Shown here: positions 9,152 to 19,500 of the stretch, in pieces
Layout: each line of letters starts with the position of its first letter
How positions within the stretch are numbered: the stretch's first letter is position 1
Assembly: GCA_944393375.1 (NCBI GenBank)
Contig: CALXZX010000015.1
Location: forward strand, 1 to 43,433
Direction: 5' to 3'
From: an uncultured Clostridia bacterium
GTDB taxonomy: Bacteria; Bacillota; Clostridia; TANB77; CAG-508
Length of the DNA stretch: 43,433 nucleotides
Translations under genes and position numbers: made by a program
The notes under the pieces: model-generated
Seen by the model: only the letters and a program-made list of their open reading frames with translations
Database searches by the model: none
Told to the model about the DNA's origin: nothing

Positions 9152-9703
9152 TTATATCCTTTCTAAGAATATAAGATATGCTCGTCCATATTTTCGTATG
9201 TCTTTTATTTCACAATCTATATATTTCAAATCTTCTAGTATTCTATTACTATCATCTGTTTCTATAATAATCATTGCATTTTGATTTAATAAATCTTTCT
9301 CTACAATTATTTTTATTGCTTCAATTGCAAAATCGGTCTTATATGGTGGATCTAAAAAAACAATATCTAACTTTTCATGTATTTTATTTTTCAAAACCTC
9401 TTTGAAATCTGCTTGATATAATTCTATATTTTCTAAAGCATGTGTTTTTTCTATATTCTTTTTAATTATCATACATGCTTCTTTTGATTTATCACATAAA
9501 ATAGCTTTTTTAGCACCTCTACTGACTGCTTCTAAGCCTATTGCTCCACTTCCAGAAAACATATCTAAAAATACAGCATCCTGGACTTCATTTTGGATAA
9601 TATTAAACAATGATTCTTTTACTCTATCTAAAGTAGGTCTGGTGTTTTCTCCTTCTAATGTATATAATTTTGTTCCTTTTGCTTTTCCTGCTATAATCCT
9701 CAT
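9152..9703 (-). CDS. rsmD: 16S rRNA (guanine(966)-N2)-methyltransferase RsmD
   Basis: RsmD methylates G966 of 16S rRNA in the small subunit using S-adenosylmethionine. The protein starts MRIIAGKAKG, as is usual for the family, then TRPTLDRVKESLFNII, a SAM-binding motif DMFSGSGAIGLEA and the catalytic DPPY in the stretch VFLDPPYKTDF. At 183 residues it has the usual length. The ATG at 9703 is chosen because AGAAAGG lies seven bases upstream and because a longer in-frame reading to 9766 would run over the promoter at 9729-9756. It is first in its unit. Confidence 0.94.
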   Translation of the reverse strand: MRIIAGKAKGTKLYTLEGENTRPTLDRVKESLFNIIQNEVQDAVFLDMFSGSGAIGLEAVSRGAKKAILCDKSKEACMIIKKNIEKTHALENIELYQADFKEVLKNKIHEKLDIVFLDPPYKTDFAIEAIKIIVEKDLLNQNAMIIIETDDSNRILEDLKYIDCEIKDIRKYGRAYLIFLERI

Positions 9704-9728
9704 ATTTAAACCTTTCTTTACTATTATC

Positions 9729-9756
9729 ATTTTAAACCTTTTTCTTTTAAAGTCAA
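9729..9756 (-). promoter_or_regulatory. Candidate sigma-A promoter for rsmD
   Basis: The minus strand shows TTGACT (9751-9756), a 16-base spacer and TAAAAT (9729-9734), followed by the rsmD ribosome site. The rest of 9757-9890 is AT-rich, with no gene seen. Confidence 0.6.
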
Positions 9757-9884
9757 TACTATTCATAGAAATGTAACATACATTTAACAGTTCTGTAATA
9801 TATTTCCCTAATTGTAATATTTTTCTCTTGTTTCCTACTTTTTTCTTTAAATTTTATTTATTTTTATACTATATGTTTTTTTAT

Positions 9885-9919
9885 AATACAAAAAGACTAT
9901 CCAAAACAGATAGTCTTTT
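9885..9919 (-). terminator. Intrinsic terminator below divIVA
   Basis: A perfect 11-bp stem pairs 9909-9919 with 9891-9901 around a seven-base loop. On the minus strand it ends in a T-run, 12 bases after the divIVA stop. The A-rich 5' side could allow bidirectional use. Confidence 0.85.
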
Positions 9920-9930
9920 GTAAAAATATA

Positions 9931-10383
9931 TTAATCCTCTTTATTAACATCTTTTAATAATTCTAGTTGTGAAATTAATAATGATTCCATTTTTGCTTTA
10001 TATATATCAAATTGTTTTTTTATATCATCTAATTCTTTCGTTTTTGATACGATTTGATTTTCCAATTCATCTGCTTGTTGTTTTGCTGAACTTTTGGCAT
10101 CATTGATAATTTGGTCTGCTTGTTGTTTTGCTACATTTTTAATATCTTCTGCTGTCGTTTGCGCCATAACTAATGTATTTTGTAAAGTTGTTTCAATTGT
10201 TTTATAATGTTCTAAACTTTTATTTAATTCTTCTACTTGTGCTCTTAATTCAGTTATCTCTTTGTAGTTTTTTCCATAATCCACTGTTAAATCATCTAAA
10301 AAATCATCAACTTCTTCTACATTATATCCATTCATCATTTGTTTAGAGAATTTTTTATTTTCGATATCTAATGGTGTAATCAT
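9931..10383 (-). CDS. divIVA: DivIVA domain protein
   Basis: DivIVA family proteins bind curved membrane at poles and septa and recruit division or growth factors. The N-terminal domain begins MITPLDIENKKFSKQMMNGY and continues NVEEVDDFLD, the family's membrane-binding region, followed by a long coiled coil to residue 140. At 150 residues it is on the short side and could also be called DivIVA/GpsB-like. AAGGAGG precedes the ATG. It follows sepF by 48 bases, a usual Bacillota arrangement, and its unit ends at the terminator 12 bases below. Confidence 0.9.
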   Translation of the reverse strand: MITPLDIENKKFSKQMMNGYNVEEVDDFLDDLTVDYGKNYKEITELRAQVEELNKSLEHYKTIETTLQNTLVMAQTTAEDIKNVAKQQADQIINDAKSSAKQQADELENQIVSKTKELDDIKKQFDIYKAKMESLLISQLELLKDVNKED

Positions 10384-10431
10384 ATTTCCTCCTTATAAAA
10401 AGGCACAAAGACCCCTTGATATGTTTTTATA

Positions 10432-10914
10432 CTAATTAATTCCATTATTTTTTAACCATGAAACAGATAATTTACTTTTAATTTCTTCTCTAGCCATTTC
10501 ATTTGTGATTTCATAATTTGATGGTGCTACTAAGAAAATAGAATTTGATACTTTTTGAATATATCCATCTAACGCGTATACGCCACCACTAATAAAATCC
10601 ACTATTCTTCTAGCTACATCTTTGTTTACATATTCTAGATTAACAATAACAGATTTTCTTTCTTTAAGAAAACTACATATTTCATCTGATTGCTCAAATG
10701 TTGTTGGTTGAGAAATAACCATTTTTATAGCATTTGGTTGACCTTGTTGCATATTCACAACTTTACCATTATTTTTTCTTCCAAATATTTTTTTATCTTC
10801 TTCTTCCTCTTGTTCATTATCATAATCATAGATGTCCTCATCTTCATATTCTTCTGGTTCAGCTGAGTCCATTCCAAATAGTCCCCAAACCTTATCCATT
10901 AATGCTCCTGACAT
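10432..10914 (-). CDS. sepF: Cell division protein SepF
   Basis: SepF anchors FtsZ filaments to the membrane during septum formation. It has an N-terminal amphipathic segment (ALMDKVWGLFGM), an acidic low-complexity linker (about 20-45, many E and D), then the conserved C-terminal domain with QPTTFEQSDEICSFLKERKS and IVDFISGGVYALDGYIQKV. At 160 residues it has the normal length. AGGAGG lies eight bases before the ATG at 10914. A consensus-like promoter precedes it, so sepF-divIVA forms its own unit below the HlyD-like gene. Confidence 0.95.
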   Translation of the reverse strand: MSGALMDKVWGLFGMDSAEPEEYEDEDIYDYDNEQEEEEDKKIFGRKNNGKVVNMQQGQPNAIKMVISQPTTFEQSDEICSFLKERKSVIVNLEYVNKDVARRIVDFISGGVYALDGYIQKVSNSIFLVAPSNYEITNEMAREEIKSKLSVSWLKNNGIN

Positions 10915-10957
10915 AAAAAAACCTCCTAAATTACTTCATTTGTATTCATTTGTACTA

Positions 10958-10986
10958 AGTATCTACTTTTTTTTCAAGGTTGTCAA
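10958..10986 (-). promoter_or_regulatory. Sigma-A promoter for sepF-divIVA
   Basis: The minus strand shows TTGACA (10981-10986), a 17-base spacer and GATACT (10958-10963), about 45 bases before the sepF start codon. Confidence 0.7.
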
Positions 10987-11000
10987 TAGTTTTTCAAAAT

Positions 11001-11041
11001 GTAATATTTTTTTAATATTTTTGTAATATTTTTGTAATATT
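11001..11041. repeat. Short AT-rich tandem repeat
   Basis: Three to four copies of a unit near GTAATATTTTT, period about 12 bases, run from just past the sepF -35 into the stop codon of the HlyD-like gene. It lies upstream of a division-gene promoter and could bend DNA, but may be simple sequence drift. Confidence 0.5.
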
Positions 11042-12359
11042 ATTCTTCTACTTTTGTTAAGTCTGGATTGATAATCACTTCATCATATAAGCTAATTTTT
11101 TTATAAGAAATAATTTCCTCATTTGAAAATCCTAATTCTTTTAGTTCTTCTGTATCATAAGGTTCTACAATAGAATATTTTTCTCCTTCTCTTTTTACTT
11201 TTACTAACAATTTATTTAAATATCCTGCTCTGTTTCTTACAACATAGGCTAAATCATTTTCTTTTACGATTGCTTGATTAGGAACTTTTAATCCTGTTTC
11301 ACTCCACCAAATCAAATCAAATGAAATTTTTCTGTAACTAATCAATTCTTCCACGCCTTTTTCTATTTTTAATATCAATACTCTATCCTCATCATTTTGT
11401 AAAATATATGTAATTTCTGCTGAAACTTCTGAACCACTTGGCAATCTAACTCTTATTTTATCTCCTACTTCTGCGTTTGCAGCTTCTTCTGTATTACTAA
11501 TGGTTGCTATATAACAATATGTATTATCAATAATTTTTCCACTTTCTTCACTTGTTGGTACAATTTTTCCCGTTTTTAAATCCAACTTTTCTAAATACTC
11601 TTTGGTTAATGTGGAAAAACATTCTTCAGTTGGCTTTAATACATCTTCTAATCCATCTACTTTATAAGATACTACACCACTTTTACTTGAATTTACATAT
11701 TCTGCACCTGAATTGAGTTCATCTTCATAATTTTTTCTTTCTTCAATTAATTCTTTTAAATAAGACCCCTGTGGACTTAACTCTCCTGCAATATTTGCTT
11801 TTTTTGTAATTAATTCATTGATTTCTTTTTTATATTCCTCTAATTTTGTGGTATCATTAATACTACTAATTTCTAGCAATTTCTGATCTATTTGTGTTTC
11901 CAAAGATTTCATATCACTTGCAGGTAATCCTGTTTCATTTGCCATTGCTTCTTGTATTTTAACATCTAATTGTGCAATTTTTTCTTTTAAAGAATCTTCA
12001 TTTTTTGTATAATATCTAAATACAGCTTCATTAACTGCAACCTTTTCTCCTTCTGATTTTATTTTTTCCATTCCATTTTTATAATTTTCACCTTGTATAA
12101 CGACTTCATCTCTTATCACATATCCAATATCTGTTTCTTCAGAATATAGTGTTCCTTCTTCCAAAGTAAAAATATCTGTTGGTTGCTTGATTAATAAATA
12201 TATTGTGTAAATAACATATATGACTACTAGAAAAATAGCAATATAAATAATCATTTTTTTATTAAATTTCATTTTCTTCTTTGTGCTTTTTTCTTCAATT
12301 TGTTTTTCTTCTAAAATTTCTTTCTCGTGTTGTTTCAACTTTATTATCATTCCTTTCAT
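11040..12359 (-). CDS. HlyD-family membrane-anchored adaptor protein
   Basis: A cytoplasmic basic N-terminus and one membrane span (about 36-57) precede an extracytoplasmic domain with a coiled-coil hairpin (about 115-215), flanked by lipoyl/barrel-sandwich-like halves, the pattern of HlyD/MFP adaptors. No exporter pump or ATPase is adjacent. In Clostridia such a protein is often encoded just above sepF, suggesting an envelope or division-linked role rather than a classical efflux role; that is inference. The start is uncertain: ATG at 12359 or ATG at 12350 are possible, and neither has a well-spaced ribosome site. It follows miaA by about 36 bases. Confidence 0.78.
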   Translation of the reverse strand: MKGMIIKLKQHEKEILEEKQIEEKSTKKKMKFNKKMIIYIAIFLVVIYVIYTIYLLIKQPTDIFTLEEGTLYSEETDIGYVIRDEVVIQGENYKNGMEKIKSEGEKVAVNEAVFRYYTKNEDSLKEKIAQLDVKIQEAMANETGLPASDMKSLETQIDQKLLEISSINDTTKLEEYKKEINELITKKANIAGELSPQGSYLKELIEERKNYEDELNSGAEYVNSSKSGVVSYKVDGLEDVLKPTEECFSTLTKEYLEKLDLKTGKIVPTSEESGKIIDNTYCYIATISNTEEAANAEVGDKIRVRLPSGSEVSAEITYILQNDEDRVLILKIEKGVEELISYRKISFDLIWWSETGLKVPNQAIVKENDLAYVVRNRAGYLNKLLVKVKREGEKYSIVEPYDTEELKELGFSNEEIISYKKISLYDEVIINPDLTKVEE

Positions 12360-12395
12360 CAAGGTGTTTTCTTATGCGTATATATTTTAATTGTT

Positions 12396-13313
12396 CTATA
12401 TATTTTTCAAAATAATATCTATATTATTCTGCATTTTATCTTCAGCATTTAACCATATTGTTTGCTTATTCTTTCTAAACCATGTTAATTGCCTTTTTGC
12501 ATATCTTCTAGTTTCCATTTTTATTTTTTCAATCATTTCTTCTTTTGTGAATTTTCCTTCTAAATATTCTACAACCTCTTTATATCCCAGTCCTTGCATA
12601 GCTGTTGGAAATGTATCATATTTTGCTAAAATTTGTTTTACTTCTTTAATTAATCCTTGTTCTATCATCATATCTACTCTTTTGTTAATTCTATCATATA
12701 ACTTTTGTCTATTCCAATCTAATGCATATACTTTATAATCATATTCTACTTCTTTTTTTCTGGATTCTATCTCTTGCTCTGTTTTTGTCTTTCCAGTTGC
12801 ATGATAGATTTCTAATATTCTTAATATTCTTTTTTTATCATTTGGACTAATTTTTTCTATTGCTTTTGAATCTAGCTGTTTTGCTCTTTCATATAGTTCT
12901 TGTAGACCTTTTTCTTCTACTTCTTTTTCTAAATTTTTTCTATATGCTTCATCCAACTTGATATCTTGGTATTCAATTTCATAAATCAAACTATCTAAAT
13001 ATAGTCCTGTACCACCAACAACAATTGGCATTTTTCCTTTTCCAATAATTTCTTTTATTGCTTTTTTAGCATCTGTTTTATAATCTGCTACACTGTATCT
13101 TACTTCTGGTGATACATATCCTATCAAATAATGTTTAATTCCTTGCATTTCTTCAAGCGTTGGCTTTGCTGTTCCAATATCCATATCTTTATAGATTTGC
13201 ATAGAATCACAAGATACAATTTCACCATTTATTTGTTTTGCTAATTCAATAGATAATGCTGTTTTTCCAGATGCTGTTGGACCACATATAACAATTACTT
13301 TATTTTTCTGCAT
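12396..13313 (-). CDS. miaA: tRNA dimethylallyltransferase MiaA
   Basis: MiaA transfers the dimethylallyl group to the N6 of A37 in tRNAs that read UNN codons. Visible motifs are the P-loop GPTASGKTALS, the SCDSMQIYKDMDIGTAKP stretch with the catalytic aspartate, GGTGLY, and the tRNA-contacting C-terminal TRRYAKRQLTWFRKN. The ATG at 13313 is chosen because GAGGTG sits just upstream; an in-frame ATG at 13325 would include that site. The start overlaps the end of the preceding membrane protein gene, implying translational coupling. mutL two genes upstream and miaA below it is a common bacterial pairing. Confidence 0.95.
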   Translation of the reverse strand: MQKNKVIVICGPTASGKTALSIELAKQINGEIVSCDSMQIYKDMDIGTAKPTLEEMQGIKHYLIGYVSPEVRYSVADYKTDAKKAIKEIIGKGKMPIVVGGTGLYLDSLIYEIEYQDIKLDEAYRKNLEKEVEEKGLQELYERAKQLDSKAIEKISPNDKKRILRILEIYHATGKTKTEQEIESRKKEVEYDYKVYALDWNRQKLYDRINKRVDMMIEQGLIKEVKQILAKYDTFPTAMQGLGYKEVVEYLEGKFTKEEMIEKIKMETRRYAKRQLTWFRKNKQTIWLNAEDKMQNNIDIILKNI

Positions 13314-13740
13314 TTTGCACCTCATTATATATATTGATAATTCCTTCTTGTGTGCTTCCCAAATATCCTTTTTCTACAAATACACAAATTACAAATATAA
13401 TCAGTAAGATTATGATTCTTCTTTTTGCTTGTTTTTTGTCTATTTCTTCTTCTAATATTTTATCCACCAAATTGGCGATAAATGGAAGAAATATTAATGC
13501 ATTTAATCCTGTAAAAACTAAAATTAATGTGTTAGATACTGTTTTTTGTATTTCTTCACTTGGATAAGCAATATTTGAACTAGAAATAGTATATAAAATT
13601 GCAGTAAATCCATACATTATCAGTAATCCTATAATCATAAATGCAATCTTTCTTGGTTTTTCTATATTTCCTAGATTATGCCACATCCATATCATGCTTA
13701 CCACAAATATCAAAATTGCTCCTATTATAATTAATGTCAT
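13300..13740 (-). CDS. Small integral membrane protein, unknown
   Basis: No family was recognised. The 146-residue protein has about four membrane spans (2-20, 30-55, 70-93, 107-125), with a basic KKQAKRR loop before the last one. AAGGAG lies upstream of the ATG. It sits between mutL and miaA; its 3' end overlaps the miaA start and its start lies 11 bases below the mutL stop, so the three are probably translated from one message. No catalytic motif is visible. Confidence 0.8.
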   Translation of the reverse strand: MTLIIIGAILIFVVSMIWMWHNLGNIEKPRKIAFMIIGLLIMYGFTAILYTISSSNIAYPSEEIQKTVSNTLILVFTGLNALIFLPFIANLVDKILEEEIDKKQAKRRIIILLIIFVICVFVEKGYLGSTQEGIINIYNEVQNAEK

Positions 13741-13751
13741 TTTGTTTCTCC

Positions 13752-16076
13752 TTACTTTCTGGCAAATTTTCTTTCAATATCATATTTTGTCATTTTAATT
13801 GCTGTTGGTCTACCATGTGGACAAGTAAATGGATTTGGTAAAGCCAATAATTTATCCATTAAGCTTTCTACCTCTTTTTCATCTAAAGCCATATTTGCTT
13901 TTACAGCTGCCTTACACGCTACTGTTGCTATGAATTTTTCTTCTTTTTCTTGTTTTGCTGTTCTTGCTACTGTATTGATTTCGTCCAATGTTTCTAAAAA
14001 TAATTCTTTTGTATCTAAGTCAATACAGACTGTTGGAACACCTGTTAATTTGATTGTATTTTCTCCAAATTCTTCTAGGGTAAATCCTGCTTTTCTAAAC
14101 ATTTCCATATTTTCTTTAGCAATATCCATCTCTTTATGTGTTAATGTAATCACATCTGGTAATAACAACATTTGAGAATCTTTACTTGATTCACTGTAAT
14201 AATTCTCTTTTACTTTTTCATACATAATTCTTTCATGTGCTGCATGTTGATCTAAAATATACATTTCTTGTCCAATTTCTATAATGATATATGTTTTAAA
14301 AACAATTCCAATAAATTTATATGCTGGTTTTTGATATTCTTCTATTCCTTCAAATACAGATATATTATCTTTTAACATATCAATATCTTTTTCTTCTTTT
14401 TTCTCCTCTACTTTTTCTTCTTCATCTTGTATTGGTAATCTTCCAAATAATTTTGCATACATTTCATTAAAATCATCTGTTACCACTTGAGGATTGTCAT
14501 TTAATTGTTGCATTTTTTCTTTAATTTCTTTAAATTCTTGTTTAATTTCTGGATTTTCTATATTTTCAATAATTTCATTTGTATTATCCACTACTTGCTC
14601 ACTATTTGTGGATTCTTGCATATTTTCAGTATTTACAGTTTCTATATGATTTTCTTCATTTTCATGTTTTTTTTCTGCATCATCTGTTGTATTTCTATTT
14701 GTGTCTTCTTCATTTTCTACTTTTGTTTCATCTAAATTTGTATGCATTTCATTATTATTTTCTTGTTGTTCTTCTTTTACACTATATTCTTCTTTTGATT
14801 CTTCTAATGTTTCTCCTGTATAAGTATTTTCTTCTGTTTGATTATCTATACTTTCTTCAACCTGTGCAATAGGCGTATTTACATTTTTCTCTTTCAGCTC
14901 TTTTTCTAAATTTTCCTTCATTTGTTTTAATTTAGCCAATATATCAGAAGTATCAATTGGTTCACCAACATTTATCTTGTTTTCTGCCATATTTTTTGCA
15001 CGATAAACATCTTCTATAATATTGCCACTGGTTTGTTCAGAATGACTGTGTATATCTTCTAGCACATTTGTTTTAATTTTGCTTTCTTTGTCTGTATAAT
15101 TTTCAATTTGTTTTTCATTTTGCTTTCTAAAAGAAAATAGACCTCCCACATCTTGTCTTTGTTGTTTTTCCTCTTTTAAATTTTTTAATCTTTCTTCAAA
15201 TGTCAATTCTCTTGCTGTTTCCATATTGTCTTCATGTAGTGCTTTTTCTGAGTTAGCAACTAATTCTGTTTTTAATAATGTATCTTTTATAGCATGATAG
15301 ATTGATTGAAATACCTTATTTTCTTCTTCAAATCTTACCTCTAATTTTGCTGGATGTACATTGACATCTACTTTAGCTGGATTCATTTCAATATTTAATA
15401 TAACAAATCCAAATTTTCCGATTGGAATTAATCCTTTATATGCTTGTTCTGTTGCTGCTGTTAAAGTTTTGTCTTTTATATATCTCTTATTGACAAAAAA
15501 CAACTGATTTGAACGATTAGAACGTGCAATTTCTGGTTTTCCTACAACACCTACAATGTTGATATCCTCGTATTTATATGAAACTTCCATAACACCATTT
15601 GCAATATCTTTTCCATAAATACTATAGATAACACTTTTTATATCTCCACTACCATTTGTTTGAATTACGGTTTTTCCTGTATTAATCAATTTGATAGCAA
15701 TATTGGGATTTACTAATGCAATTCTTGTAATAACATCTTCAATATAGCCTGATTCTGTGTAATCCTTTTTCAAAAATTTATATCTGACCGGTGTATTAAA
15801 AAATAGATTTCTAACTGTAATCGTTGTTCCTGTTTTACAACCTGCTTCTTCTTTTTCTAAAACATTTCCTGCTTCTACAACGATTCGATAACCGATTTCC
15901 TGTTCTTGTGTTTTTGATACCATTTCTACATTAGCAATTGCCGCAATACTTGCTAATGCTTCTCCTCTAAATCCCATAGAAGTAACAGTATTTAAATCTT
16001 CTGCACTTCTTATTTTACTAGTTGCATGTCTTTCAAAGGCAATTTCTAAATCATCTCCGAGCAATTCCTTTTCCAT
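13752..16076 (-). CDS. mutL: MutL mismatch repair protein, main part beyond a frameshift
   Basis: This frame encodes MutL from residue about 66 to the end. [16 protein letters not shown] and [14 protein letters not shown] belong to the N-terminal GHKL ATPase. A long acidic E/N/T-rich linker (about 290-560 of this frame) joins the C-terminal domain carrying the endonuclease motif [12 protein letters not shown], then [13 protein letters not shown] and CPHGRPTA. The first ATPase residues lie in another frame at 16051-16254, and the two frames join within 16055-16062 if one base is removed. An ATG at 16076 and a GTG at 16082 exist in this frame but lack a good ribosome site, and a product from them would miss part of the ATP site. 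Either mutL is truly broken or the base is a sequence error. Confidence 0.85.
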   Translation of the reverse strand: MEKELLGDDLEIAFERHATSKIRSAEDLNTVTSMGFRGEALASIAAIANVEMVSKTQEQEIGYRIVVEAGNVLEKEEAGCKTGTTITVRNLFFNTPVRYKFLKKDYTESGYIEDVITRIALVNPNIAIKLINTGKTVIQTNGSGDIKSVIYSIYGKDIANGVMEVSYKYEDINIVGVVGKPEIARSNRSNQLFFVNKRYIKDKTLTAATEQAYKGLIPIGKFGFVILNIEMNPAKVDVNVHPAKLEVRFEEENKVFQSIYHAIKDTLLKTELVANSEKALHEDNMETARELTFEERLKNLKEEKQQRQDVGGLFSFRKQNEKQIENYTDKESKIKTNVLEDIHSHSEQTSGNIIEDVYRAKNMAENKINVGEPIDTSDILAKLKQMKENLEKELKEKNVNTPIAQVEESIDNQTEENTYTGETLEESKEEYSVKEEQQENNNEMHTNLDETKVENEEDTNRNTTDDAEKKHENEENHIETVNTENMQESTNSEQVVDNTNEIIENIENPEIKQEFKEIKEKMQQLNDNPQVVTDDFNEMYAKLFGRLPIQDEEEKVEEKKEEKDIDMLKDNISVFEGIEEYQKPAYKFIGIVFKTYIIIEIGQEMYILDQHAAHERIMYEKVKENYYSESSKDSQMLLLPDVITLTHKEMDIAKENMEMFRKAGFTLEEFGENTIKLTGVPTVCIDLDTKELFLETLDEINTVARTAKQEKEEKFIATVACKAAVKANMALDEKEVESLMDKLLALPNPFTCPHGRPTAIKMTKYDIERKFARK

Positions 16077-16254
16077 TATCACTTACTTTTATATAAGAAA
16101 TTCCTCCATTTTTAATCTCTACTGTTATATTCGTTGCTCCTGCATCAATTGAATTTTCTACCATTTCTTTTATAACAGATGCTGGTCTTTCAATAACTTC
16201 GCCGGCCGCAATTTGATTTATTGTTAGTTCATCTAATAAAACGATATTCCCCAT
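16051..16254 (-). pseudogene. mutL: MutL N-terminal fragment, 5' part of the frameshifted gene
   Basis: This is the true start of mutL. It encodes residues 1-65, starting [20 protein letters not shown] and including [10 protein letters not shown], where E31 is the ATP-hydrolysing glutamate, and SDNGKGIA. The reading then meets TGA at 16051-16053. The next frame continues [11 protein letters not shown], so one extra base among 16056-16060 accounts for the break. GGAGG precedes the ATG, and a promoter lies at 16292-16321. The run at the break has no long homopolymer, so a simple polymerase slip is not the obvious cause. Confidence 0.85.
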
Positions 16255-16291
16255 TGTTTCCTCCCTCTTTTGTTTTACTTACTTTGGTGCT

Positions 16292-16321
16292 ATTATATCA
16301 TTTTCTCTTTCTTTTTGTATA
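16292..16321 (-). promoter_or_regulatory. Candidate extended -10 promoter for mutL
   Basis: The minus strand shows TATACA (16316-16321), an 18-base spacer and TGATATAAT (-10 at 16292-16297 with an upstream TG). It lies just past the palindromic repeat, so mutL-miaA-HlyD-like can be transcribed independently of the ABC permease. Confidence 0.6.
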
Positions 16322-16341
16322 GGTTTTCATCAAAAATTTTA

Positions 16342-16527
16342 AAAAAGGGATTTTGGGGACGGACTCATTTTTCCCTTTTTTACGAAATTTAAATAATAAA
16401 AACTATAGAATATAAAGTTATTGCACAATTTTGTATAAGTTAAATTGTTTCATTTTTTATATTCTATAGTTTTTAGATAACTTAAATCAAAAAGGGAAAA
16501 ATGAGTCCGTCCCCAAAATCCCTTTTT
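16342..16527. repeat. Palindromic repeat element, full copy 1
   Basis: The 186-base element has perfect 39-base inverted ends (16342-16380 and 16489-16527), each built from AAAAAGGGA, a core GGGGACGGACTCATTTT and TCCCTTTTT. Inner arms around AACTATAGAATATAAA also pair. Each 39-base end is itself a hairpin followed by a T-run on either strand. The right end begins at the base after the ABC permease stop. Related copies lie at 21830-21865 and 40013-40140. Confidence 0.88.
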
Positions 16528-19500
16528 CTACTCTACACTTTTTAAACTTCCTATCATATCAATTTTCTTTAATGCGAAATACGTAACAATATTGACAATA
16601 ATCGAAAATACAAGTGTAATTGCTGTTGCATAAAGATAACTAATTGGATGTATTACTTTTTCAAATCGTAAAATATTAATTTCACAAGTTCCTAAGATAT
16701 AGAAATTCAAGAAATATCCTACCACTAATCCTAACAGAATTCCTATAATTGTTAAAATAATGGTTTCTCTTGTTACATAATCATATACTTCTCTATCATA
16801 AAATCCCAATACTTTTATGGTTGCTAGTTCTCTAATTCTTTCGCCTATATTAATATTTGATAAATTATATAGTACAACAAATGCCAATAATCCTGCTGAT
16901 ACAATCAAAACAATAACAACATAATTTAAAGAACTCATGGTATCATCTAATGTTTTCATAGTTGTTGTGGTTAAAGTAACACTTAAAACTTCATTTTGTG
17001 CTACCATTTCTTGCATAACTGTTTCTTCTTGTTCTTCATTTAAGTTATTATCTTGTATCAATAATACATTTGTCGTATAAGTTTCTCCAAATACTTGTTG
17101 ATATAATTCTTTTGACATATATACATAATGACTAATATAATTTTCCGTTATACCTACTACTTTTATTTCTTTTTCTATGTCATCAACAGTCGTTACAGTT
17201 ATGGTATCTCCTACATTTGTATCAATTAATTCTGCCAATTTATCTGTTATGATAATTCCTTCTTCTGCTAATGTAAATGGTTCTTCTGTTTTCACATCTC
17301 TTAATTTTATTACTTTGTCAATTTCTTGATTATCACTTGGAACAACAATTTGAACATTTTCACTATTCTCACCTTTTCCAGCTGTTCCAGATTCCATATA
17401 CATTTCTACTACTTCTTGTATATCTTCTTTTTGTTCTAAATTTTCTATATAACTATTTTTTTGTTCTTGTGTTAAAGCTGTTTTTAAACTTACCAACATA
17501 TCATAATGGAATATATCTTCATATTGATTTGGTAAAATAGATGATATAGAATCTTTTAATCCAAATCCTGCTAATATTAGAGAAGTACACCCCATGATAC
17601 CGATAATGGTCATCAAAAATCTTTTCTTGTATCTAAAAATATTTCTAACGGTTACTTTATGAGAAAATTTTAATCGTTTCCAAATAAAACTTACCCTTTC
17701 TAGCAATACCCTTTTTCCATATTTTGGTGCTTTTGGCCTTAATAATGTTGCTGGTGTTTCTTTGACTTCTTTTAAGATAGTATATAAAGTTGCTCCTACA
17801 ATACAAATATAGATTAAGCCTAATCCCATTGAAGAATATTGATGATTAAATGATACAATAAATTCTGGTAATGTATACATCATTTCATACATATCCCATA
17901 TAATTCTAGGTAATAGTTGGAATCCAATATTCATTCCAATAACGCCACCTATAATACAAGCCAAACTAGAATAAATGATATATTTTAGCATAATATGAAA
18001 TTTATTATATCCTAATGCTTTCAATGTTCCAATTTCTTGTCTTTCTTCTTCTACCATTCTTGTCATAGAGGTTAATGAAACTAAAGCTGCAATTGCAAAA
18101 AATACAATTGGAAATACAACACTTAAATTTTCTATACTCTCTGTATCTTGGATATAACTACTATATCCTGCATTTTGTTGTCTGTCTAATATATACCATT
18201 CTGCTTTTTCTATTTCTGAAACCTTTTCTCTTGCATCAATTAACTTTCCTTCTGCTTCTTGTATCTTTGTATGAAATTCTGCTCTTGCTGTTTCTAATTC
18301 TGCTTCTGCATTTTGAATTTCTTGTTTGGAAGCTTCTAATTCTTTTCTAGCACTTGCAATTTGTGTATAAGTCCTATTTTTTGTTTGTTGTAAGCTTGCT
18401 TCTTGACTTTGAATTTGATTTCTTGCACTATCAATTTGTGCTTCTACATTTTGTAATTCCTGTCTTCCACTAGCAATTTGATTGTCAATCTCTGTAATTC
18501 CCGCTTCAACAGATTGTTTATTAGTTTCATACACTTGTCTTGTTTCTTGTAATTTTGCAATTTCTTGATTGATAATTGCAATTTCTTCTTCTGTTTCTGC
18601 TGTTTCTAACTGTGCTTGTTTTTCAGCGATTGAATTATCTGTAATTTTAATCGCATTATGAATATTATCTAATGTACTTTGTAAATCAGCTTTTTGATTT
18701 TCGGCTTCTTCAAATCCTTTTTCTGCTTCAATTTTTTCATTATTTAATCGAAGTGCATTTTTTGCAACCTCTGTTTTAGCTGATTCTATTTTTGCTTCTG
18801 CATTTTGAAACTCTTGATTAGCTGTACGTTCATTGCTATTAATTTCTGCCTCTCCAGATTCTATTTGTGCTTTTCCCTCATTAATTTTATTTTCTGCATC
18901 TTGAAGCTCAGTTTCTCCATTTTGTTTTTCAGTATTAAATTCATCTTCTGCCTTCGCAATTTCTGTATTTGCTTCATCAATTAATTCTTGATATCTTGCA
19001 TTTTCTCTTTCTTCTTTTATTTTTTCTATTTTGTCTTTAGTTTCTTCTACATAATTTTCATATTTATGACTTCCTGTTTGATATTTATCACGATTTTCCA
19101 ATGTTATATAGATTTCTGTATATACTTCTGAATTCACATTTTCTCTATTGACATAAATATAGTAATTAACAACACCTGTTCCTAATTTTGTACTTCCTCT
19201 TTCTCTTGATATGTATAAAGGACTTTCTACCACACCTACGATTTTTAATGTTTTATTTTTTAAATATTCCGTATCCTCTCCATCCGTTTCTTCTGGCTCT
19301 ATTTCAATACTATCTCCAATCTTTTTCCCTGTTCCATCTAAAAAGCTTTTTTCTACCACACATTCATCTATATTTTCTGGCATATTTCCTTCTACCAACA
19401 CAGGTTGATTAACAGCATCTACACATAAGATTTTTGAAACAATTTCTTTATCATTTGTTTTAATTAATCCATCTCTACTATATGTACCATATACATTTTC

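Noticed and set aside
9704-9766. Longer N-terminus for RsmD starting at 9766
   Set aside because: It would translate across the promoter at 9729-9756, and the family begins at MRIIAG, which has its own ribosome site.
11040-12359. Drug-efflux adaptor reading of the HlyD-like gene
   Set aside because: No pump or ATPase lies next to it, so only the adaptor fold is claimed.
16051-16082. Programmed +1 frameshift in mutL
   Set aside because: No known mutL recoding signal is visible, and relatives encode it in one frame; a mutation or error is simpler. Kept as a minor alternative in the finding.
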